Assembly (NCBI GenBank): GCA_964490895.1
Contig: CAZBEI010000002.1
Coordinates: forward strand, 1 to 38,562
From: JACRAO01 sp964490895
GTDB lineage: Bacteria; Bdellovibrionota; UBA1018
Direction of reading: 5' to 3'
Length of the DNA: 38,562 nucleotides
The notes below the pieces were generated by a model. The model saw only the letters and a list, made by a program, of their open reading frames with translations, had not been told where the DNA came from and did no database searches. The position numbers and the translations under genes are program-made. Of the stretch, positions 8,547-17,600 are shown one piece after another (the stretch's first letter is position 1; each line of letters begins with the position of its first letter).

Positions 8547-8730
8547 CAGTGAAACCTTCCCAGCTGCTTTTACCGGAAGTTTTACGAAAAATTTCAATCG
8601 CTCGGCGATTGTTGATAATATTTCTCAGAGCCATTTCAACCGTAGCCGTGACCTCTTTTTGGCCCAGAATTTTTTTTGCCTCATTCAACATCTCTTTGTC
8701 CAGCCTCATGTTTATACTGTGTTTTGCCAT
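8527..8730 (-). CDS. VapB-like antitoxin, ribbon-helix-helix type
   Basis: A 67-residue basic protein starting MAKHSINMRLDKEMLNEAKKI. The N-terminal strand plus two helices (about 3-45) fit an RHH DNA-binding domain, and the C-terminal tail (SSWEGFTDEHNKA) would contact the toxin. It is the first gene of the pair, with GGAG 7 bases before the ATG. Its own promoter region holds a perfect palindrome, consistent with autoregulation known for VapB proteins. Binding and neutralisation are inferred from family and order. Confidence 0.8.
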   Translation of the reverse strand: MAKHSINMRLDKEMLNEAKKILGQKEVTATVEMALRNIINNRRAIEIFRKTSGKSSWEGFTDEHNKA

Positions 8731-8746
8731 AAATAACTCCTCAACT

Positions 8747-8784
8747 GTAGATACAATAATATAATAATGTATCTACTGTGTCAA
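8747..8784 (-). promoter_or_regulatory. vapBC-type promoter with palindromic operator
   Basis: On the minus strand TTGACA (8784-8779), a 17-bp spacer and TATTAT (8761-8756) form a strong sigma-70 promoter. The perfect 9-bp inverted repeat GTAGATACA (8747-8755) / TGTATCTAC (8768-8776), with a 12-bp AT-only centre, surrounds the -10. Predicted +1 is about 8749, giving a leader of about 19 nt that includes the GGAG at 8737-8740. Confidence 0.78.
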
Positions 8785-8873
8785 TAGCTTTTTTGAGCAA
8801 AATCTGACTTTTTCAGCAGAATCTAAGGGCTCGTCAATAAATAAATGCTCATTCCTACGAGCCCTGAGTAGGG

Positions 8874-10247
8874 TCAGTTTGAGATATTTTTTATAAGTGA
8901 GACCAATCTTCCTGTCAAATAATGGGGAATTGTAATGAGTGGGATTTTTCTTTTTCCTGGAAAATTAGGCAGCGAAGCGACGTAGTTTTTGTTGATCTCG
9001 GGTTTTTGATTGCTGATTTTGATAAGATGAGATGCATTTTTTTCAAAAAGGGCAAAGCTGTTTAAAGATTGATTTCTCCCTTTGTTCAACTTGACATCGA
9101 TCCCCAATAAGCCTGGAGATCGCAGGCAGAACTCAAGCTCAGCCCGATTTGCTGATTTCCAATAAAAAAGATCATCTCGAGTCGTGAGCTGATGAGTCAA
9201 CTCGTTTCCAACAAATGTTTCGCACAGGGTGGCTTGGCTGTGTTCTCCCCAGACACTTCCGAGCAGGTCAGATCCATTGAGGAGATAATTTGTAAATCCA
9301 CAGTCAAACAATATATATTTAGAAAGATCCTGTTCGAGGGTATAAAGACGGACTTTGTGCGCCACTCTGGCACCCACTGTTTTTGCCACCAGTTTTTGTG
9401 CTTCTCTTTTTCCTGCATGTTGTACCTGAAGGTTTGAAAATTTTAGCGTATTCATCGATAAGCGGGCTAGTTTTCGCAAAACATCTTCGTATTCATACAG
9501 TTTTGATTTTTCTCCCAGTATTGCTTTTATATTCTCTTCGATCGAAATGGCGAGATCCTTGATGAGATCAGGCAGGCTCAAGCCGTCCGATTGGGGTTCT
9601 AGATAAAGATCAACCAGCCTGGGGATTCCACCTAGGCGAAGATAAGTTTGGAAACTCTCACTGAGTTGCTGATGAAAGAAATCCGTAATGGATCGGGAAT
9701 CAAGCGTGATTTCATTGTATAATTTGAGCTGCTGGTGGGAGCTTTTTTTTTGTTCTAATGCCCATAAAAAATCAGAAAAGCTGATTGGAAAGAGATCAAA
9801 ATAGTGTTTTCTTCCAGTAGCAGCATTTTTTACAGAGATATTTTCAAGATTGGAGCCTGTATAGACAATCTTAAGTTTTTCTGAAAAAGCTGCGAGGCTT
9901 TGAATGGCTTCCATTGCAATAGGATGGTGGTCCACTTCGTCCACAAAAATAAAAACGGGAGATTGTGCATTAGGATGTATTTTTTCTATGTTTTTCAAAA
10001 ACTCTTCACCTGCGGGTGAATGTCCGAAAAAATCTCTTCCAAAATATTCAATACCTTGAACTTTAAACCGGCTTGGGTAGAGTAAATTGACATAAACTTG
10101 AGGGTAGCTTTTCAGTGACTTAAAGGCTTCTAAGACAAAAGAGGTTTTTCCAACCTGCCTGGCTCCCTGAAGCAAGAGCACTTGATTTTGAAGACCTTTG
10201 AGCCTTTTTATAAATTGCTCTTGTTTGGTGGTGCGATCTATCCACAT
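8874..10247 (-). CDS. AAA-superfamily ATPase with DUF4143-like nuclease-fold C-terminus (orphan)
   Basis: A 457-residue protein with Walker A GARQVGKT at 28-35, Walker B VFIFVDE ending at D103-E104, and a sensor-like YTGSN near 129-133. A winged-helix-like middle is followed by a C-terminal segment RAELEFCLRSPG...GIDVKLN that resembles the PD-(D/E)xK-type end of DUF4143 ATPases. These widespread proteins are often called predicted ATPases of the AAA_14 group; their cellular role is largely unknown. AAGGA lies 7 bases before the ATG. No partner gene is adjacent. A divergent relative is encoded at 33683-34870. The 99-bp gap to tatA holds an inverted pair TACTAGA (10281-10287) / TCTAGTA (10315-10321) of unknown meaning. 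Confidence 0.75.
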   Translation of the reverse strand: MWIDRTTKQEQFIKRLKGLQNQVLLLQGARQVGKTSFVLEAFKSLKSYPQVYVNLLYPSRFKVQGIEYFGRDFFGHSPAGEEFLKNIEKIHPNAQSPVFIFVDEVDHHPIAMEAIQSLAAFSEKLKIVYTGSNLENISVKNAATGRKHYFDLFPISFSDFLWALEQKKSSHQQLKLYNEITLDSRSITDFFHQQLSESFQTYLRLGGIPRLVDLYLEPQSDGLSLPDLIKDLAISIEENIKAILGEKSKLYEYEDVLRKLARLSMNTLKFSNLQVQHAGKREAQKLVAKTVGARVAHKVRLYTLEQDLSKYILFDCGFTNYLLNGSDLLGSVWGEHSQATLCETFVGNELTHQLTTRDDLFYWKSANRAELEFCLRSPGLLGIDVKLNKGRNQSLNSFALFEKNASHLIKISNQKPEINKNYVASLPNFPGKRKIPLITIPHYLTGRLVSLIKNISN

Positions 10248-10346
10248 GGCTTGTCCTTTATTGGTATCTAAAATTTCTAATACTAGACAATCTCAATATA
10301 GAATACTGCCAATATCTAGTAAAATCAATATTAAAAATTCACCGCG

Positions 10347-10559
10347 CTAAGGCATTTTTTTTGTATCAGAAAGATTGGCTGTGTCTGCAGCAGGAGGGTC
10401 AATCCTCTTAAATTTGGCTTCTTCTACCCCAGAAATTGCGTCCTTGAAGTTTTTGATGGCTTTGCCTAAAGTATTCCCAAGTTCAGGGAGGCGTTTAGGT
10501 CCAAAAATGAGAAGCACTATGCCTAAGATAAGAAGGTGTTCCCCGGAGATTCCAAACAT
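10347..10559 (-). CDS. tatA: Twin-arginine translocase subunit TatA/TatE family
   Basis: A 70-residue protein with one N-terminal membrane helix (about 7-20), then the diagnostic hinge FGPKRLPELG (about 19-28), an amphipathic helix LGKAIKNFKDAISG, and a short charged polar tail. TatA oligomers form the conduit for folded proteins exported by the Tat pathway. No tatB or tatC is seen in this window. ActB, encoded 4 kb away, bears a twin-arginine motif and is a plausible client. The ATG has no Shine-Dalgarno and lies at the predicted transcription start. It shares CATG (10557-10560) with the divergent methyltransferase start. Confidence 0.93.
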   Translation of the reverse strand: MFGISGEHLLILGIVLLIFGPKRLPELGNTLGKAIKNFKDAISGVEEAKFKRIDPPAADTANLSDTKKMP

Positions 10560-11253
10560 GGCTGGTTTATATAAAGCACTAAGCTTCTTGTCAATTGTTG
10601 TTTATTTTAGTCCCTTTTCCACAAAAGCAGAAGAAATCCACCCGCGTGGACAAAACATCTATCAAAGTGTCACAGGTGACGACTCTGAAGAAGATCGCAA
10701 TCGTTGGGATCAAAAGTACAAGACTAAAACCTATATCTTCGGAAAAGAGCCTGCCGCTTTTTTGAGAGAAAACATAGGGCTTCTTTCTGTCGGGCGTGCG
10801 CTCGACATTGCAATGGGAGAGGGCAGAAATGCGATTTTTTTAGCCCAAAAAGGTTTCTCTGTAGACGGAGTGGATATTTCGGAAGTGGCTTTGAAAAAAG
10901 CAAAAATGCTGGCTAGAGAAAACCATGTCTCAAGCCATGTCAATACGATCAACGCAGATTTAAACCACTACACGATTAAACCCGAGAGCTACGAGGTGAT
11001 TGTCAACTTTTATTACCTCCAACGCAGTCTCATTGCTGAAATTAAAAAAGGATTAAAAAAACGTGGGGTGGTGATTTTCGAGTCCTACACCGAAGACCAG
11101 CTTAAAAACAAAGAGGGCCCTCGTTTGCCCAAAGATTACCTATTAAAAGTGGGCGAGCTCAGGGAGCTTTTTAAAGATTACGAAATCCTTCTCTACCGTG
11201 AAACAAACAATGGCAAAGAGGCCGTTGCAAGTCTGGTAGCTCGGAAGCCGTAA
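10558..11253 (+). CDS. SAM-dependent methyltransferase with signal-peptide-like N-terminus
   Basis: A 231-residue class I methyltransferase (TehB/UbiE-like Rossmann fold): motif I LDIAMGEGR at 82-90, the acidic ribose-binding position D106 in VDGVDIS, then ADLNHY and NFYYLQRS. RNRWDQKY precedes motif I, as in TehB-like proteins. Unusually, residues 4-24 (LYKALSFLSIVVYF...STKA) look like a signal peptide or membrane anchor, although SAM is cytoplasmic. ATG 10558 has GGAG 9 bases upstream. The frame extends further back to 10375, but that part is antisense to tatA and not protein-like. Substrate unknown. It converges on the gene at 11255 with a 1-bp gap. Confidence 0.7.
   Translation: MAGLYKALSFLSIVVYFSPFSTKAEEIHPRGQNIYQSVTGDDSEEDRNRWDQKYKTKTYIFGKEPAAFLRENIGLLSVGRALDIAMGEGRNAIFLAQKGFSVDGVDISEVALKKAKMLARENHVSSHVNTINADLNHYTIKPESYEVIVNFYYLQRSLIAEIKKGLKKRGVVIFESYTEDQLKNKEGPRLPKDYLLKVGELRELFKDYEILLYRETNNGKEAVASLVARKP
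10566..10594 (-). promoter_or_regulatory. tatA promoter inside the divergent methyltransferase gene
   Basis: On the minus strand TTGACA (10594-10589), a 17-bp spacer and TATAAA (10571-10566). Predicted +1 is 10559, the A of the tatA ATG, so the mRNA would be leaderless. The whole promoter lies within the first 13 codons of the methyltransferase gene on the other strand. Confidence 0.72.
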
Positions 11254-11254
11254 A

Positions 11255-12511
11255 CTATTTCTTCGACAGAGTGGGGGCCTCTCCTGAGTAAACAAGTGTT
11301 GTTGGGAAAACACTGGGGTGACTCAAAAAACTCACATTTTTATAGTGATTACGTTTAAATCCATTCAAAACTTCTGACAAAACAAAGGCCGTTTGTTCGT
11401 TCATGTTGTGAAATCGAATCACACCCTTTTCTTGAGTTTGCATTTCATGCACAAGGTTTTGGAGTAAAGAGGCTCCATTTTTTACTTTCCAGTCTTGCGT
11501 GTCGATATTCCAAGAAAGTCCCATCAATCCATTTTTTCGAATAAAACTCTGGAGTTCTGCTGGAATTGTTTTTGAATGAAAACTGACAAGAGGGGGAGTT
11601 TGGTAAAAAAAGCTCAAATTTTCGGACCCATTTGACCCGTTCTTTTGGGCCTCTTTTTTGACAAATGAGACGAGAGTATTTCTTGTTTTTAAAATTTGTT
11701 TCTCAATCTCTCTTTTGAGTTCGGGTTGGGTAGGGTTTGGAGTTTGACTTAAGATCCCAATGGAGTGACCGTGTTCCAAAATATTTAACACCAGTGGTAT
11801 TTGAAACTGAATCTCTTTTTCTTCTAAAAAAAAGGTAGCAAATATTTGATACTGAGAAAGTGTTCTTAAGATTTGTTCAGTGGTTTTTATTTTATGCAAT
11901 GATAGCGGAGAGCTTAGAGCAAAAGTCCATGCAAATTCTCCCTGTTGCAAATCGCTCTTGAGAAAGAGAGGGTCATGCCTTGGATTCACCGTGATTTCAA
12001 TTTGAGCCAGACGTTGAGGCCGCCGTGAATTTTTTTTCTGAGATGCACCTGTAGAGTTCCAACGAGAAGGGTCCAAGGGTTTGGACAAAGAACAGAGCCT
12101 GAACCCCTCTGGATGGTTTTCTGGGCGGGCGATTTCATTTGCAAAAAGAGCAAGTTGGTCTTGATTTAATTTTTTCAAGTTCTGGCAGAGCACACTCCAA
12201 GCCTCTGGAGTGTTTAACGCTTGGACCTGTCTAAAAATATCTAGAGGAGTATAGCCGCAGCTCAACCACTCAGAATAGGATTTTGCTTGCGCATTGGTTT
12301 TAAGAGCCATTTCTATGTCTTTCGAAATCTGCTCCTGAAATCCAAGTTCAGTATCTTTGTATGTTGCTGAGGGGGATGGACGAATGGAGTTTTGTCTTTC
12401 TAGGGTGTTGTGAATTAAAAAACAAAGGAGAAAGCCCCCGACCCCGATCTCAACTTTAGCCAAAGTGAGGTGCTTAAAAAAACTCTCTAGATAATGGAGC
12501 CTCTTTTTCAT
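11255..12511 (-). CDS. NodB-fold (polysaccharide deacetylase-like) protein lacking catalytic motifs, membrane-anchored
   Basis: A 418-residue protein with one hydrophobic N-terminal segment (about 22-34), an unrecognised region to about 165, and a C-terminal domain with the spacing of NodB/CE4 deacetylases. The metal and catalytic residues are absent. The TFDDGP-like motif reads TFALSSP (196-202), the GHxIGxHTxxH motif reads GHSIGILSQTPN (248-259), and only WNIDTQDW (334-341) and VIRFHNM (364-370) keep the family look. Active CE4 enzymes remove acetyl groups from peptidoglycan or glycans; this one is probably an inactive, carbohydrate-binding or structural paralogue. AGGAGG precedes the ATG. 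Confidence 0.6.
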   Translation of the reverse strand: MKKRLHYLESFFKHLTLAKVEIGVGGFLLCFLIHNTLERQNSIRPSPSATYKDTELGFQEQISKDIEMALKTNAQAKSYSEWLSCGYTPLDIFRQVQALNTPEAWSVLCQNLKKLNQDQLALFANEIARPENHPEGFRLCSLSKPLDPSRWNSTGASQKKNSRRPQRLAQIEITVNPRHDPLFLKSDLQQGEFAWTFALSSPLSLHKIKTTEQILRTLSQYQIFATFFLEEKEIQFQIPLVLNILEHGHSIGILSQTPNPTQPELKREIEKQILKTRNTLVSFVKKEAQKNGSNGSENLSFFYQTPPLVSFHSKTIPAELQSFIRKNGLMGLSWNIDTQDWKVKNGASLLQNLVHEMQTQEKGVIRFHNMNEQTAFVLSEVLNGFKRNHYKNVSFLSHPSVFPTTLVYSGEAPTLSKK

Positions 12512-12553
12512 ATCCCGATCCTCCTGGCTCCTGCTCTCTCAGTGTCAAAACCG

Positions 12554-12587
12554 TATACAATGTATAACTATTGATCAATTTTGTCAA
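12554..12587 (-). promoter_or_regulatory. Promoter with two small palindromes upstream of the NodB-like gene
   Basis: On the minus strand TTGACA (12587-12582), a 17-bp spacer and TACATT (12564-12559). ATTGATCAAT (12570-12579) is a perfect palindrome in the spacer and TATACAATGTATA (12554-12566) one centred on the -10. A repressor could bind either. The leader to the ATG at 12511 is about 41 nt and holds AGGAGG. Confidence 0.55.
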
Positions 12588-12642
12588 CTTATAAAAATAA
12601 TCTAAGTGCATGATAGTAATAGGCTTTACATAGATCTAAAAA

Positions 12643-13842
12643 CTATGGGCAGGGGATTTCGCTCATGGTCTGGGGTTTGGACTTTTCCCAATCCACAGCA
12701 AAGGCTTGGGAGTAATACCGGGCCGCCTCTGGACTGTCTAAAATGACGCCAATTTCGCGGTTGGCCACCACAGAGTTTTGTGTTCCGTTGATTGAGCTGA
12801 CAAAGGCTTTTGCATCGTCGACCAAGATGCCTTTGTTGTGAATATAAGTAATCCCCAGTGTTTTAACGTCTACAATATTTGCCAAAATTGGATATCCATA
12901 ACATCGGGCATAAGCTTGCAGGCGCTGAACGGTGATCTCGTTTGCCTTGAGAGGGGCATTGGGGGGTTTGTGAGGCGAAAAAACCCAATCGTCGTTTAAA
13001 AGCACTCTGATTTTCACTCCTCTTTTTGCTGCCGCAACCAATTCGGTAACCAAAGGATTTTCTTTTCTGATGGCACCTGTAAGCCAGGTACTCGGCAGCG
13101 ACATAAATTCTATTTCAAGATGTTCTTTGGCCGAGCGGATGAGCCCCTGTATTCCACTTAGGGAATTGGGCGAAGAAAGAAGGGTCACACTCAATACCTC
13201 TCCATAGCCTCCTGAGAGTGTCGGAACAGGCCTACGTTCTATCGTGTCTTCGGGTACCGGAAAACTGGATTTGAATTCCACAATATCGCCATAGGAGGGA
13301 TCTGTATCCGTTTCAAAAATAGACGTGAGTTTTTGAGCAGTGTCTGCATTTTCAAAATAGGTTTCCCAACCACGGTTTCCAACATCGCCTGGTGTGGCTA
13401 GAGCTCGGTTGGTAAAGTTTTCTGAGCTGATGAGAACAGCTTTAGAATCAATGACCAGGTATTTGGCATGGTCAAACGTGTAACGTCGTTTTGCTCCGGT
13501 CATGATATAAATATGGCTCTCTGAGGAGTGAGCATCTGTCATCGCTTGTCTGATTTGGCCTAACATTTTTTTGCTGCCCGCAGATATCGCGTTTACGGGT
13601 TTGCCTTCGATCAATAAATTTACAACAACGCCTGCCTTAATATTGCGAATGAGTTGATCGGTGACCTCTTGGCTTTCGAATTCGTAGATATTAAATAAAA
13701 TTTTCTTTTTTGCGTCATTCAAGGCATTCAATACCAGCTCTTTCGCATTATCCGGAGAGAGACCAAATCGGGCTGGAAAAGAAAAAGACGACAGACTGTA
13801 AGTTAAGCCTAGGATAAAAATGCAAAAAATTTTATTAATCAT
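12643..13842 (-). CDS. Secreted phospholipase D-like protein with two HKD motifs
   Basis: A 399-residue protein with an N-terminal signal peptide (hydrophobic 5-17, then SLSSFSFPA). Two PLD catalytic motifs are complete: H125-x-K127-x4-D132 in FDHAKYLVID, and H335-x-K337-x4-D342 in IHNKGILVD. Each is followed by the usual polar SSENFTN or SSINGTQNS segment. PLD-superfamily enzymes hydrolyse phosphodiesters in lipids or nucleic acids through a covalent histidine intermediate. The periplasmic or secreted location suggests lipid or extracellular nucleic-acid cleavage; which one is unknown. GGGGGAA precedes the ATG. The 206-bp gap to actA contains a GC-rich patch (13957-13983) but no feature I can name. 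Confidence 0.85.
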   Translation of the reverse strand: MINKIFCIFILGLTYSLSSFSFPARFGLSPDNAKELVLNALNDAKKKILFNIYEFESQEVTDQLIRNIKAGVVVNLLIEGKPVNAISAGSKKMLGQIRQAMTDAHSSESHIYIMTGAKRRYTFDHAKYLVIDSKAVLISSENFTNRALATPGDVGNRGWETYFENADTAQKLTSIFETDTDPSYGDIVEFKSSFPVPEDTIERRPVPTLSGGYGEVLSVTLLSSPNSLSGIQGLIRSAKEHLEIEFMSLPSTWLTGAIRKENPLVTELVAAAKRGVKIRVLLNDDWVFSPHKPPNAPLKANEITVQRLQAYARCYGYPILANIVDVKTLGITYIHNKGILVDDAKAFVSSINGTQNSVVANREIGVILDSPEAARYYSQAFAVDWEKSKPQTMSEIPCP

Positions 13843-14048
13843 GCTTCCCCCTATGTGATTTTGGCCTGTTTTTCTAATGATAGAGCCCCCAGATTTGTAA
13901 GAGCTTACCAGGTCTTTTTAATTCGGCAAGCAAACTATTGTTAGAATGCAGTTTAGCCGCGGGGGGCCGGAAAGGGGTGCGCGAATAAATTTTCGGTTTT
14001 CATTAAATTTTACTTTAAAAACAGACTGAAAAGTTTTAGTTATGACAT

Positions 14049-14630
14049 ATGGCAGATAACTTATGGCATCATCGGACTAAAATCTTTCTCACTTTATTAT
14101 GTCTTGTGTTTGTTTTAGTAGCTCTGACTTTAGGTTCTATTTTTCCCAATGCAAGTAATCAAGGTTATGCTCCTGAACAACCCATTCCCTTTAGTCATAA
14201 AATTCATGCCGGAATCAATAAAATTTCTTGCACGTATTGTCATACAGGAGCAGAAAAATCCAGACACGCCACGATCCCTGCCCTGAGTGTCTGCATGAAC
14301 TGTCATACCGTTGTAAAGCTCGAGAGCCCTCATGTTCAAAATCTCAGAAAACATTATGAACAAAACCTACCTATAGAATGGATCAGGGTGCATGAGTTGC
14401 CAGATTATGTTTATTTTCCGCACAAAAGACATATTGCAGCGGGTTTAGCCTGTGAGACTTGTCATGGCGATGTAAAACGCATGGATCGTATAGAGCAATA
14501 TTCTCCTTTGACCATGGGCTGGTGTTTAGATTGCCATCGGGGAGTGACCACTCCAAAACATGTGGTAGCTCGTCTCAATCCCCGTGGAAAGCAAGTGGCC
14601 CCTATAAATTGCACCACTTGTCATAATTGA
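14049..14630 (+). CDS. actA: Alternative Complex III subunit ActA, pentahaem cytochrome c
   Basis: A 193-residue protein with an N-terminal membrane anchor (about 11-30) and five CxxCH haem-c sites at C61, C82, C135, C159 and C188, matching the pentahaem ActA subunit. ActA faces the periplasm and carries electrons from the quinol-oxidising core of Alternative Complex III (ACIII) towards ActE or another cytochrome c. It is the first gene of the actABCDEF operon; the next start follows the TGA by 15 bp. No Shine-Dalgarno is seen before the ATG, and no convincing promoter was found in the AT-rich stretch before it. Confidence 0.93.
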   Translation: MADNLWHHRTKIFLTLLCLVFVLVALTLGSIFPNASNQGYAPEQPIPFSHKIHAGINKISCTYCHTGAEKSRHATIPALSVCMNCHTVVKLESPHVQNLRKHYEQNLPIEWIRVHELPDYVYFPHKRHIAAGLACETCHGDVKRMDRIEQYSPLTMGWCLDCHRGVTTPKHVVARLNPRGKQVAPINCTTCHN

Positions 14631-14645
14631 AAAGGAATGGGTATC

Positions 14646-17600
14646 ATGAGTGAAAATTTTGTTCCCCCCACACATTGGATTTCGCCAGAAGAGTTGGATG
14701 AAGCTTATTGGAAAAACCCTCAAAATCTAGAAAGAAGGGGGCAAGAGTTTTACGATAAGCCTATCGAAACAATTGGTTTCATTGACCGGTTTGACAAGGA
14801 GGGAATTGCACGCAGAGATTTTCTGACCCTCATGGGAGCCAGCATGGCGATGGCGGGAGTTTCTTGTGTGAGGCGCCCCGTCCATAAAATTATTCCCTAC
14901 GTTGTCCAACCCGAAGAAATCACTCCAGGGGTGGCCAACTGGTATGCTTCTACAATACCCGAAACAGGCCTCGGCATTTTAGTAAAAACGCGCGAAGGTC
15001 GGCCCATCAAATTGGAGGGCAATCCGGAGCACCCTTTGTCCCGTGGGAGCTTAAGCGCACGAGAACAAGCTACCATCTTAGATCTTTATGACCCAGACCG
15101 ACTCAAAGAACCTTGGATGAGAGAGCGCACGACCGGAGAAAAAAGAAAAGCGGAGTGGTCGGAGGTGGATCGTTTGATTGAGGAGAGGCTTAAATCCTCA
15201 AAAAATATTCGCATTCTTTCGGGTTGGGTGACTGGAGATTCGACCTTTAAGCTGATTTCAGAATTTTTATCTCACTTTGGTTTATCTTCTCAAGCTCACA
15301 TCCAATTTGATCCTTTATTTCCAGAAGAGTTGGTCAGGGCTCAAGTGGAATCCTATGGAACTTCTGTAATCCCAAAATATGATTTTTCTAAGGCTGATCT
15401 CATTGTCTCCTTGGGAGCTGATTTTTTAGGAACTTGGGGCAATCCCTCCATTCAGGCACAGGAGTGGTCCAAAAAACGCAAACTTATCAATAAAACTCTT
15501 TCTAAGCTCGTTTCCTTCGAATCCTCTTTTTCACTTACAGGTGCAAACTCAGATGAGCGGCATCCGATTCGCCCTGGAGACGAACTCAAAATTGCGATGG
15601 CTTTAGCTCACGAGTTGGTTTTTAGGCATGGAGCCTCGCACTTTGGAGCCACGGCTTTATTGTCTACCTATAAACCAGCGGATATCGCCCAAGAAATCGG
15701 TCTCTCAGGAGGGGCCAAAATTCTGCAAGATATAGCCACTCACCTTTGGCGTGAGAGAGGCAAGAGTTTAGTATTGGCAGGCGGACTTTCGTCTCGAACT
15801 GAAAATGCAGTGCAGCTGCAAATAGCCGTTAATTTTTTAAATTCAATTTTAGGAAATGACGGCACAAGCGTGGATGGAACCGCTTATGCGAGGTCGGTGA
15901 GTGGCAAAGGCTTTTCTGATCTTTCGAAACTCATTTCTGATATGAAATCTGGGCAAGTGGACTTTTTGATCATCCATCGTACAAATCCCCAATATTTTTT
16001 GCCAAAGTCACTTGAGTTTGAGGCTGCATTAAAAAAGGTTCGCTCTGTCATTGTTGTTTCAGAAAAGTATGACGAAACAGCTCGGCATGCTGATTTTATT
16101 CTCCCGGATCATCATTTTTTGGAAAACTGGGGAGATCACCATCCCCAAAAAGAAGTTTATAGTTTACAGCAACCCACGATTGCACCTTTGCATTCTTCTA
16201 GAAGTTTTCAAGAATCGCTCATGGTGTGGAGCCACAGTTCAAAAAAATCTTGGCACGAGTACCTGAAAGAAAACTGGAAAACGATTTATAAAAAATATAA
16301 AATCGCAGGATCGTTCGAACAGTTTTGGGAAGAAATCCTAAGCAAAGGCGTATTTGAACCTTCGAAACCCGTTCCCCACGTAAGAGTTTTTAATCCCAAA
16401 AGTTTTTCTCTGATTAAGCCTTATCAACCAAATTTTCAAGACGAACCCCAGCTTACCCGGGGTGGACTTCAGTTGGTGTTATATTCAAAAATTTCCATGC
16501 ACGATGGCACCCAGGCAAACAATGCTTGGCTCCAAGAGATGCCAGATCCGATTTCGACAGTGACGTGGGATAATTACTTAAACCTTTCTCCTGCGTTGGC
16601 AAAAGCTTATGGGATCGAACCCAATGATGTCCTAGAGCTTAAATTGAGAGACTCTTCTTTTCATGTGCCGGCTCTCATTCAGCCTGGGATGCATCCGCGA
16701 GTGGTGAGTTTAGCAGTGGGTTATGGGAGAGTGGCTGTGGGAAAAGTCGGCAATGACGTCGGAGTCAATGCTTTTTCTCTCGCTCATTTGCAAGAAGCCG
16801 AGCTCATTTATTCAGGCCAGGTTGTGAGTATTCGAAAAACAGGAGAATTTTATAAACTGGCAGAAACCCAGTGGCACCATGCAAGCGAAAATCGTCCTAT
16901 CATTAATGATATTACTCTAGCTCAGTATCAGAAAAAACCAGAGGCCTCTCAACATACGGATCCACACCTCCGAATGGAGAGTGTCCCAACCCTTTGGCCC
17001 CAGCACGAATACAAGGGCCATCGTTGGGGAATGAGCATTGACCTTAATTCTTGTACAGGGTGTGGAGCCTGCGTGGTGGCCTGTCAGGCAGAAAATAATA
17101 TCCCCGTGGTGGGGAGAAACAACGTCAGGGTAAGCCGTGAAATGCATTGGATCCGCATTGATCGATATTATTCAGGCAAACCTGAAAATCCAGATCTTGT
17201 TTTTCAGCCCATGCTCTGTCAACATTGCGAAAATGCGCCGTGTGAGACGGTTTGTCCTGTTTTAGCAACCGTGCACAATTCGGAGGGTCTCAACGAACAA
17301 GTTTACAATCGCTGCGTCGGAACACGTTACTGTCAAAACAATTGTCCCTACAAAGTGAGGCGATTTAATTTCTTTGATCATTGGAAAAATTTTGAAGGCA
17401 ATCAAAACTTAGCTTGGAACCCGGATGTCACCGTGCGAACGCGCGGAATCATGGAAAAATGTACTTTTTGTGTCCAGCGTATTCGGGACGGTAAAGAAAG
17501 TGCGAAAGAAACAAGTGCTCCACTGAAAGATGGAGATATTAAAACCGCTTGCCAACAAACCTGCCCCACCCAAGCCATTGTCTTTGGGGACATCAATGAC

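Noticed and set aside
10375..10557. N-terminal extension of the methyltransferase
   Set aside because: It is antisense to tatA, Ser/Pro/Arg-rich, and the GGAG-linked ATG at 10558 is better.
13957..13983. GC-rich patch upstream of actA as a regulatory RNA or terminator
   Set aside because: I could not draw a convincing stem or match to any known element.
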